Below are positions 24,291 through 30,444 of a stretch of DNA of 64,000 nucleotides, piece by piece (positions within the stretch are counted from its first letter, which is position 1; every line of letters begins with the position of its first letter). A program made the translations under genes and the position numbers. Under the pieces are notes generated by a model. That model was not told where the DNA came from, did no database searches, and saw only the letters and a program-made list of their open reading frames with translations. This DNA comes from Streptomyces sp. AC558_RSS880 (GTDB lineage: Bacteria > Actinomycetota > Actinomycetes > Streptomycetales > Streptomycetaceae), in the NCBI RefSeq assembly GCF_019049255.1, contig NZ_JAGMUJ010000072.1, positions 1-64,000 of the forward strand. The letters are read 5' to 3'.

Positions 24291-24947
24291 ATGTCTCCGT
24301 TCACCGCCGGCCCGTGGCCGGCCCCGCTGCCCCGGGCCGAGGAGGGCGACACCCCGCCGACCCGGTTCGACGACCACCTCGCCGCCCAGCTGCTCGCGCA
24401 GCGCATCGTGCTGCTCGGCACGCAGGTCGACGAGGTGTCGGCCAACCGCGTGTGCGCGCAGTTGCTGGTCCTGTCCGCCGAGGACCCGCGCACCGACATC
24501 AGCCTGTACATCAACAGCCCCGGTGGCTCGGTCCACGCGGGCCTGGCCATCTACGACACGATGCGGCTGATCCCCAACGACGTCTCGACCCTGGCGATGG
24601 GCTTCGCGGCCAGCATGGGCCAGTTCCTGCTCTGCGTCGGCACGCCCGGCAAGCGCTACGCCCTGCCGAACGCGCGCGTCATGATGCACCAGCCGTCGGG
24701 GGGCATCGGGGGCACCACCGCCGACATCGAGATCCAGGCGGAGAGCCTGGAGTTCACCAAGCGGACCATCGAGCGGATCACCGCCGAGCACACCGGCCAG
24801 ACCCCGGAGACCATCTCCCGGGACGGCGACCGGGACCGCTGGTTCACCGCCGAGCAGGCCAGGGAGTACGGGATGGTCGACCGGGTGGTGGAGTCGCTCG
24901 CCGACGTCCGCCCGGCCGCCGCCCGGCCCAGGATGGGGCTGCGGTGA
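24291..24947 (+). CDS. clpP3: ATP-dependent Clp protease proteolytic subunit ClpP3
   Basis: A 218-residue ClpP peptidase subunit. Catalytic Ser108 is in GFAASMGQF, His133 in RVMMHQPSGG, and the Asp lies in the DRDRWFTAEQA helix, so the triad is complete. The oligomer contact YINSPGGSVHAGLAIYDTM is present. Residues 1-25 form a Pro-rich N-terminal extension typical of propeptides. It pairs with ClpP4, whose start overlaps its stop (TGATG), so translation is coupled. The operator at 24186-24200 indicates control by PopR. In S. lividans/coelicolor the clpP3P4 operon is induced when ClpP1P2 is lost. Confidence 0.9.
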   Translation: MSPFTAGPWPAPLPRAEEGDTPPTRFDDHLAAQLLAQRIVLLGTQVDEVSANRVCAQLLVLSAEDPRTDISLYINSPGGSVHAGLAIYDTMRLIPNDVSTLAMGFAASMGQFLLCVGTPGKRYALPNARVMMHQPSGGIGGTTADIEIQAESLEFTKRTIERITAEHTGQTPETISRDGDRDRWFTAEQAREYGMVDRVVESLADVRPAAARPRMGLR

Positions 24948-25549
24948 TGGGGACGTACACGATTCCGAACGTCGTCGAGCGCACCCCGCAGGGCGAGCGG
25001 TCCTACGACGTGTTCAGCCGGCTGCTGGCCGAGCGGATCATCTTCCTGGGCACGGAGATCGACGACGGGGTCGCCAACGTGGTCATCGCGCAGCTCCTCC
25101 ATCTGGAGTCGGCGGCCCCGGAGAGCGAGATCGCGGTCTACATCAACTCCCCCGGCGGCTCGTTCACCTCGCTGATGGCGATCTACGACACGATGACGTT
25201 CGTACAGGCTCCGATCTCGACGTTCTGCGTCGGGCAGGCGGCGTCCACGGCGGCCGTGCTGCTGGCGGGCGGGGACCCGGGGCGGCGGTTCGTGCTGGAG
25301 CACGCGCGGGTGCTGCTCGGGCAGCCGGCCAGCGGCGGCACGCGTGGCACGGCGTCCGACCTGGCACTGCGGGCCAAGGAGATGGTGCGGATCCGCTCCC
25401 AGGTGGAGGAGGTGCTGTCCCGGCACACGCACCACGACGTGGCGACCCTGCGGGCCGACATGGACCGCGACAAGGTGTTCACCGCCGAGGAGGCCGTGGC
25501 GTACGGCCTGGCCGACGAGGTGCTGGCCCGGCGCCTGGTGGGCGTGTGA
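24947..25549 (+). CDS. clpP4: ClpP4-like subunit with catalytic His replaced by Gly
   Basis: A 200-residue ClpP homologue, second gene of the operon. It keeps the fold, the YINSPGGSFTSLMAIYDTM contact, Ser100 in VGQAASTAAVLLAGG and the late DRDKVFTAEEAVAYGLADEVL. At the position of the catalytic His (25 residues after Ser, as in ClpP3) the segment reads ARVLLGQPASGG, so residue 125 is Gly. Unless another His substitutes, this subunit should be inactive and could serve as a structural or regulatory ring with ClpP3. Start ATG overlaps the preceding TGA by one base. Confidence 0.9.
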   Translation: MGTYTIPNVVERTPQGERSYDVFSRLLAERIIFLGTEIDDGVANVVIAQLLHLESAAPESEIAVYINSPGGSFTSLMAIYDTMTFVQAPISTFCVGQAASTAAVLLAGGDPGRRFVLEHARVLLGQPASGGTRGTASDLALRAKEMVRIRSQVEEVLSRHTHHDVATLRADMDRDKVFTAEEAVAYGLADEVLARRLVGV

Positions 25550-25567
25550 GGCGCCGGGCGTCGCGGG

Positions 25568-25987
25568 TCAGGCGGCCAGGCACAGTCCGTTGTGGGCGGA
25601 GCCGGACACTCCCCGGCCGGTGACGGTCCGCCGGTCGGTGACGGTCCGCCGGCCGGTGACGCGGACCAGCTCTCCGTGGGCCCGGGTCAGCAGGTCGCCG
25701 AGGCCGAGGCCGAGCGCCTGGGCGGCGGCCGCGAGGACCTCCGAGGAGGCCTCCTTGCGGCCCCGCTCCACCTCCGAGAGATAGGGCATGGAGATCCGGG
25801 CCGCGTCGGCGACGTCCTTCAGCGTCCGTTCCTGGGCGAGCCGCTCGCTGCGCAGCACGTCGCCGACGAGGTCGCGCAGCAGCGGCTCCCTGGGCGCGGG
25901 GGCCGGCTCCGGCCGCGACGGGCCGGGGCGCAGGGGGATGACACGGGCACGGTCCGGCGCTGGGCCGGTCACCTCTTGATTGGTCAC
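25568..25987 (-). CDS. popR: PopR-like XRE regulator with C-terminal Ala-Ala degron
   Basis: A 139-residue ClgR/PopR-type regulator. The XRE helix-turn-helix is at about 35-95: LLRDLVGDVLRSERLAQERT, LKDVADAARISMPYLSEVER and GRKEASSEVLAAAAQALGL, nearly identical in pattern to ClgR. The protein ends LCLAA; two C-terminal alanines are known to be required for degradation of PopR by ClpP1P2. It lies convergent with clpP4 (18-base gap), and the matching operator is in front of clpP3. GTG 25987 is exactly 6 bases after a TAGGCT -10 box, implying a leaderless transcript; GAGGAG abuts the GTG and cannot act as a ribosome site for it. Confidence 0.85.
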   Translation of the reverse strand: MTNQEVTGPAPDRARVIPLRPGPSRPEPAPAPREPLLRDLVGDVLRSERLAQERTLKDVADAARISMPYLSEVERGRKEASSEVLAAAAQALGLGLGDLLTRAHGELVRVTGRRTVTDRRTVTGRGVSGSAHNGLCLAA

Positions 25988-25993
25988 CTCCTC

Positions 25994-26035
25994 AGCCTAG
26001 GAATTCCGGTCCCGAGGGGAAGGGAGCGGAATTCC
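25994..26035 (-). promoter_or_regulatory. popR promoter with twin GGAATTCC palindromes
   Basis: On the minus strand TAGGCT (25994-25999) is a -10 box 6 bases before the popR GTG. GGAATTCC palindromes occur at 26000-26007 (immediately upstream of the -10) and again at 26028-26035, exactly 28 bases apart. A dimeric repressor bound there would block the promoter. Confidence 0.5.
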
Positions 26036-26132
26036 GCCCTGAGTGAAGGCGCTCCCGGGCGCGGCCCGGGCTGCCGCGCGGGCCGCGCCCCCGTACCATC
26101 GGACGTACGAGTGACGACCGGTGCGCACCGCG

Positions 26133-26151
26133 GTTCCGAGCCTCTCGGAAC
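26133..26151. promoter_or_regulatory. Perfect inverted repeat upstream of the sigL promoter
   Basis: GTTCCGAG-cct-CTCGGAAC is an 8-3-8 perfect palindrome that ends 8 bases before the putative SigB-type promoter of sigL. It could be an activator or repressor site, or a short hairpin ending popR-side antisense transcription. Confidence 0.5.
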
Positions 26152-26158
26152 ACGGTGG

Positions 26159-26183
26159 GCATGGGTTCGTGTGACCTGGGTAC
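26159..26183 (+). promoter_or_regulatory. SigB-type promoter of sigL
   Basis: GCAT (26159-26162), 15 bases, GGGTAC (26178-26183) matches the SigB-family consensus. The predicted transcript starts near 26190, about 42 bases before the sigL ATG. Confidence 0.55.
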
Positions 26184-26231
26184 CCGCAGGGCTCAGGCAC
26201 ATGTCAGCCGTGACGTCCGTGGGGAGAGGTA

Positions 26232-27119
26232 ATGAGGACCGCCGTGATCCGGTCGCAGGCGCAGGTAGCGGAGATGCACACCGAGGCCGGGACGGGTGAC
26301 GGGAATCGGCGGGCCGTGGTGGATCCGCGCGCCGTGGCCCCGCGCGATGCCAGGGAGCTGTCCCGCCAGTTCTTCCGTCGCATGGCGGAGCTGGAGGAGG
26401 GCACGCACGAGTACCAGTACGCGCGCAACACCCTCATCGAGATGAACATGTCCCTCGTCCGGTTCGCGGCCGGGCGGTTCCGCGGCCGCGGCGACGACAT
26501 GGACGACATCGTGCAGACCGGCATGATCGGCCTGATCAAGGCCATCGACCGGTTCGAGCTGTCCCGCGAGGTCGAGTTCACCTCCTTCGCGCTGCCGTAC
26601 ATCGTCGGTGAGATCAAGCGTTTCTTCCGGGACACCACGTGGGCCGTGCACGTGCCGCGCCGGCTCCAGGAGCTGCGGGTCGAGCTGGCGAAGGCCCGCG
26701 AGGAACTCGCCAGCCGGCTGGACCGGGAGCCCACGGTCGGTGAGCTCGCCACGCTGATGAACATCACCGAGCAGCAGGTCGTCGAGGGGCAGATCGCCGC
26801 GAACGGGTACAACTCGTCGTCGCTGGACGCCGCCCTCACCGGTGACGGCCCGGAGAACGGCGAGGCCGTCCTGGCCGACTTCATCGGGGTCGAGGAGGAG
26901 GGGCTGCGCCTCGTCGAGGACTTCCACTCGCTCGCTCCGCTCATGGCCGAGCTCAGCGAACGCGACCGGGAGATCATCCACATGCGGTTCGTGGAGGAGG
27001 CCACCCAGGCGGAGATCGGCGAGCGCCTCGGCTGCTCGCAGATGCATGTGTCCCGCCTGATCAAGCGGATCATCACCCGGCTGCGCGAGGGCATGCTGGG
27101 CGAACTCGGCTGCGCCTGA
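26232..27119 (+). CDS. sigL: SigB/SigF-family RNA polymerase sigma factor (SigL position)
   Basis: A 295-residue sigma factor of the stress/sporulation (SigB/SigF) group. Region 2 spans about 70-140 (LIEMNMSLVRFAAGRFRGRG, DDIVQTGMIGLIKAIDRFEL, EFTSFALPYIVGEIKRFFRD), region 3 about 150-200 (VPRRLQELRVELAKA, REPTVGELATLMNI), and region 4 about 240-290 (SERDREIIHMRFVEEATQAE, GERLGCSQMHVSRLIKRI). ATG 26232 has GGGGAGAGG five bases upstream. The name sigL is inferred from location next to popR-clpP3P4 (SCO7278 from memory). Control is probably by an anti-sigma ATPase; a candidate lies convergently just downstream. Confidence 0.85.
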   Translation: MRTAVIRSQAQVAEMHTEAGTGDGNRRAVVDPRAVAPRDARELSRQFFRRMAELEEGTHEYQYARNTLIEMNMSLVRFAAGRFRGRGDDMDDIVQTGMIGLIKAIDRFELSREVEFTSFALPYIVGEIKRFFRDTTWAVHVPRRLQELRVELAKAREELASRLDREPTVGELATLMNITEQQVVEGQIAANGYNSSSLDAALTGDGPENGEAVLADFIGVEEEGLRLVEDFHSLAPLMAELSERDREIIHMRFVEEATQAEIGERLGCSQMHVSRLIKRIITRLREGMLGELGCA

Positions 27120-27143
27120 CCGGACGGACGACGACGCGGCCGG

Positions 27144-27599
27144 TCAGGCGGCGCCGAGCTCCAGCACGGCGCGCACACACTTGCCGACCGGCACGCGTTC
27201 CACACGGACGTCCCGCGCCAGCGCGCGGACGATCTCCAGACCGTGCCGGCCGACGCGTTCGGGGTTGCGGGGGAAGACCCGGGGCAGGCTGGCGCTGCTG
27301 TCGTAGACCGCCACCGTGAGCGAGGTGTCCGTGCCCTCCAGCTCCAGGATGTACGGGCCGTCGCTGTGCCGGTCCGCGTTGGTGACCAGTTCGCTCACCA
27401 CCAGCAGCACCGCGCCGTCGGCCCGCTCGTCGATCGTGGCGCACCACTCGGTCCTGAGCTGCTGGAGGAAGTGCGCGGCGAACGCCCGCGCCTCGGCGAT
27501 GCATCCCGGCTCACCGGTGAAGTGTGCCGCCCGCCGCAGCGGTTCCACGGGCACGTCGAAGCCAATCGGTATCACTGCCCCGTCCAGGTGGTAGGTCAT
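27144..27599 (-). CDS. HATPase domain protein, anti-sigma-factor-like (RsbW type)
   Basis: A 151-residue stand-alone GHKL ATPase domain. N box: AVLLVVSELVTNADRHS; the G1 region has SLTVAVYDSSASLPRV in which the usual Asp-Gly-Gly is weakened to Asp-Ser-Ser; the G2-like part is GRHGLEIVRALARDV. Streptomyces encodes dozens of such proteins; some are anti-sigma kinases of SigB-type factors. It converges on sigL with a 24-base gap, and its own promoter is a SigB-type sequence (27653-27677), which supports a link. ATG 27599 with GGAAAG upstream. Confidence 0.75.
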   Translation of the reverse strand: MTYHLDGAVIPIGFDVPVEPLRRAAHFTGEPGCIAEARAFAAHFLQQLRTEWCATIDERADGAVLLVVSELVTNADRHSDGPYILELEGTDTSLTVAVYDSSASLPRVFPRNPERVGRHGLEIVRALARDVRVERVPVGKCVRAVLELGAA

Positions 27600-27652
27600 G
27601 CTCGTTTCTTTCCGCGAAGCCGGGTCGGCCGGACGAATCCGCACCGGTCCTG

Positions 27653-27677
27653 GTACCCCGGCTCTCGCGGCACAGTC
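27653..27677 (-). promoter_or_regulatory. SigB-type promoter of the anti-sigma-like gene
   Basis: Minus strand: GACT (27674-27677), 15 bases, GGGTAC (27653-27658). This matches the SigB-family consensus. Transcription would begin near 27646, leaving a leader of about 47 bases before the ATG at 27599. Confidence 0.55.
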
Positions 27678-27687
27678 CCCCTGATCG

Positions 27688-27721
27688 GTGTTCGGCTCCA
27701 CGGGGCGGGGAACCCGGGTTC
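27688..27721 (+). promoter_or_regulatory. Weak SigB-type promoter and palindrome before the PRC gene
   Basis: GTGT (27688-27691), 16 bases, GGGAAC (27708-27713) is a weaker match to the SigB consensus. The -10 overlaps a perfect 12-base palindrome GAACCCGGGTTC (27710-27721). The PRC-barrel gene starts at 27748. Confidence 0.3.
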
Positions 27722-27747
27722 CGCCGGGGTTCGGCGGAAGGGGCGCC

Positions 27748-28332
27748 ATGAACGGACTGACGGCGGTGCGGAGCCTGACGACGCTGCCCGTGGTGACGCT
27801 GGGCGGCGATGCCGTGGCACACGTCAAGGACACGGTCTTCGACCCGGCGGCCGGGCGGATCGCGAGCTTCACCCTCACCGGCCGGACCCTGATGTCGGGC
27901 CCGCTGCCGCGGGATCTGCCCTGGCCGGCGGTGCACTGCCTGGGCCCTCACGCGGTGATGGTCCGCGACGAGGGGGCGCTGTGCGACCTGCCGCTGTCGG
28001 TGGCGCGCCGTGACGCCCTGCGCGGGCGGCTGCTCGGGGCGCACGTGCTGACCGACGAGGGCGACCTGGTGGGCACGGTGCTCGACGTGCTGGTCGAGGG
28101 CGGCACCAGCGGCCGGCTCGTCGCGTTCCGGCTCGCCGCGCACCGGGAGCTGGTGCACGGCTCCCGGCACCGCCGGCACCAGGTGTACGTGCCGCGGGGC
28201 GAGGTCCTGAGCGTCTCCGGCCGGACGCTGGTGATCCCGGCGCACGCGACGGCGTACGTCACCGACGACCTGCCGTCCTCCGTCGCCCGGACCGGCGCCC
28301 GTCACGGCCTCGGGAGGGGTGCGGCCCGGTGA
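27748..28332 (+). CDS. PRC-barrel domain protein (two barrels)
   Basis: A 194-residue protein with two PRC-barrel-like modules: about 12-90 (LPVVTLGGDAVAHVKDTVFD, GRIASFTLTGRTLMSGPLPR, HAVMVRDEGALCDLP) and about 95-175 (LLGAHVLTDEGDLVGTVLDV, YVPRGEVLSVSGRTLVIP). Barrels of this kind bind RNA, photosynthetic reaction-centre subunits or other partners; here the function is unknown. ATG 27748 has GGAAGGGG upstream. The next PRC gene overlaps its stop (GTGATG), so the two form a translationally coupled pair. Confidence 0.75.
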   Translation: MNGLTAVRSLTTLPVVTLGGDAVAHVKDTVFDPAAGRIASFTLTGRTLMSGPLPRDLPWPAVHCLGPHAVMVRDEGALCDLPLSVARRDALRGRLLGAHVLTDEGDLVGTVLDVLVEGGTSGRLVAFRLAAHRELVHGSRHRRHQVYVPRGEVLSVSGRTLVIPAHATAYVTDDLPSSVARTGARHGLGRGAAR

Positions 28333-28814
28333 TGCTGTTCTCACGGGTGCGCGGGCTGCCCGTCCTCACCCCGGGCGACGCGGACCGGGTCGGGGCGGTG
28401 CGCGCGCTGACGGTCGACGCGGCGTCCGGGGAGGTCACGCACGTCCGGATACGGCGCGGGCGGTTGCGCAGGGAGGCCGTGGTGGCCTGGGCCGACCTGG
28501 GCGCGGCCGGCCCGGACATGCTGATCGCGCGCCCGGCCGGCCGGCCGGCCGAGGTCCCGCCCCACCGTGACCTGGTGGGGAGCAGGGTGCTCACCGAGTG
28601 CGGCGAGGAGCGCGGCACCGTGCTCGACGCGGCGTTCGATCCGGCCACCGCCCGCATCGAGGCGGTCCTGACGACCCTCGGCGAGCTGCCGGCCGAGCGC
28701 CTGCTGGGTCTCGGGGACCACGCCCTGGTGGTCCGGACGGGCGACGGGCACCACGGGGAGGACATGCCGCGCGGACGGACCTCCCGGCGGGCGGGGGCGG
28801 GCGGGGCTGCTTAG
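28329..28814 (+). CDS. PRC-barrel domain protein, second of a pair
   Basis: A 161-residue protein, again with two PRC-like barrels (MLFSRVRGLPVLTPGDADRV; VGSRVLTECGEERGTVLDAA), then a short basic Gly/Arg tail. It resembles the upstream gene in layout and is probably a paralogue from a tandem duplication. GTG 28329 or ATG 28332 overlap the stop of the first PRC gene. The two products may form a heteromer. The next gene follows after 9 bases but appears to have its own promoter. Confidence 0.7.
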   Translation: MMLFSRVRGLPVLTPGDADRVGAVRALTVDAASGEVTHVRIRRGRLRREAVVAWADLGAAGPDMLIARPAGRPAEVPPHRDLVGSRVLTECGEERGTVLDAAFDPATARIEAVLTTLGELPAERLLGLGDHALVVRTGDGHHGEDMPRGRTSRRAGAGGAA

Positions 28815-28823
28815 CGTGCAGAC

Positions 28824-30092
28824 GTGAGTTCACGCACCTTCTCCGGCCGTCCGGCCGCCCGTCACGGCTGGGCGCAGGCCCTCGCCGCGGTACTCGGCGC
28901 GCTGATCGCCATGGGCGCGGTGGCCGCGCTCGGGCTGTGGGCGGCGGGTGCCACGGACCTTCCGGGCGGTTCCTTCCCTCCGGTGGTCGCGGCGACGGTG
29001 GTCGCGGCTGTCGGCGGCTCGGTGGAGCTCTCCGGGGACGCCGGCGACCTGGCCGGCACGGAGGGCGGTCTGACGGTCGTCCCGCTGTCCGTCACCCTCG
29101 TCGGGGCGCTGGTCATCGGCCGGGCCTTCCTGCGCCCGCTGCGGCACCACGCGGTCGCCGGAGCGCCCGAGCTGGCCGGGTGGGCCGCGAGGATCGCCGC
29201 CCTGTGGCTGTTCGCGCTCCTCGGCCTCGCGCTCGCCGCGCGGCACACGTTCGAGCTCTCCCTCGGGGACGGCCCGCTCGGTGACCTGGGTGACCTGTTC
29301 GGGATCAGGCCGGTGGTGGGGTTCTCCACCGACGTGCCGCCGACCGTCCTGATCGGCCTGCTCTGGCTGGCGGGGGTGCTGGTGGTGTCACTGCTGGTGT
29401 CCCAGGGTGCCCCGCTGCCGGCCGGGCTGCTGCGCTTCCAGACGTCGGCGCGTCCGGCGGCGCACGCGATGGTGCTGCTGTTGCTGGCCGCCGTCGTCAT
29501 CTGCCTCGTCATCGCGCTGGTCGTCGCCGCCACCCGGGGGCACCCGGCCGAGACGTTCGCCGTGATCCTGCTGGGGCTGCCCAACGTGGCGTGGCTGGCG
29601 CTGACGATCGGGCTCGGTGCCACCTGGGACGGCAGGGTGGAGGGGCCCTTCGGGCTGCCCATGCCTCAGGTGCTCGACGAGGTGCTGCGCACCCCGGACG
29701 TCTCCGCCCTGAACCTGCGCACGCTCACCGAGCACGACGGCGGGAGGTGGTGGTGGCTGCTGGTGGTGGACGCGGTGCTGCTGCTGGCCACCGCGTCCGT
29801 GACGGCGGCCCGGTCCCCGGCCCGGGTCCCCGCCTGGCAGCACGCCGTGCGCATGGCGCCGGCGCTGGCGTCGACCGTGCTGATGATCTGCCTCACGGTC
29901 CGGATCTCCGCACGGTTCGGCCTGTCCGTGCTCGGCATCGGTGACCTCGGCGAGGGCTTCTCCGGCCAGGTGCTGCTGAGGCCACGGCTGTGGAGCGCCC
30001 TGGGCCTGGCCCTGCTGTGGGGCCTGGTCACGGGTTTCGCGGGGGCGCTGTCGGCGCGCGGGGTACCCCGGAGGGGCAGGGCCGACCGCTGA
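28824..30092 (+). CDS. Streptophobe-family polytopic membrane protein
   Basis: A 422-residue protein with about ten hydrophobic helices: residues 18-45, 55-72, 88-106, 125-145, 175-197, 215-240, 246-262, 308-328, 338-358 and 385-405. It has the look of the Streptomyces streptophobe family, whose function is unknown. A -10 hexamer TAGCGT (28812-28817) lies 6 bases before the GTG, so transcription would begin at or next to the start codon (leaderless). No ribosome-binding site is present. Confidence 0.75.
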   Translation: MSSRTFSGRPAARHGWAQALAAVLGALIAMGAVAALGLWAAGATDLPGGSFPPVVAATVVAAVGGSVELSGDAGDLAGTEGGLTVVPLSVTLVGALVIGRAFLRPLRHHAVAGAPELAGWAARIAALWLFALLGLALAARHTFELSLGDGPLGDLGDLFGIRPVVGFSTDVPPTVLIGLLWLAGVLVVSLLVSQGAPLPAGLLRFQTSARPAAHAMVLLLLAAVVICLVIALVVAATRGHPAETFAVILLGLPNVAWLALTIGLGATWDGRVEGPFGLPMPQVLDEVLRTPDVSALNLRTLTEHDGGRWWWLLVVDAVLLLATASVTAARSPARVPAWQHAVRMAPALASTVLMICLTVRISARFGLSVLGIGDLGEGFSGQVLLRPRLWSALGLALLWGLVTGFAGALSARGVPRRGRADR

Positions 30093-30444
30093 CCGGGTTC
30101 ACACCCGCGGACCGAACGCCGGCCGCGCCCGACGCGGCGGCTCGGGCCGGTCCTCGCCCGCGCCGGGGCCGGGCACACGCAGGTCCCTCGGCGTCGCCGG
30201 ACGGCCGGTCACGGCCGTGTTCCCGCCGCCCGTGGCGGCGGTGTGCGGGGCAGGGCCGCGACGAAGTACCCGGCAGGAGGCGCAGCGGTCGTCGGGGGCC
30301 TTCGCCGGGGCCCCGGCGAGGACGGCGTCGGTCCGTGGGGCGAGGTCGGTGCGGTCGGCGGTCCGTGGCGGCGGGACGACGTGCGTGGGGACGGCGGCGG
30401 GACGACGTGCGTGGGACGGAATCCGGGGCCGTCGTCGTCGGCCC
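30093..30444. repeat. 352-base convergent intergenic region with a 23-base direct repeat
   Basis: No gene is supported here. At 30367-30389 and 30393-30415 a 23-base sequence (core gcgggacgacgtgcgtggg) is repeated with a 26-base period. The region separates two convergent genes, so a role in transcription ending or simply replication slippage is possible. Short open frames on both strands lack ribosome sites and Streptomyces codon bias. Confidence 0.5.
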
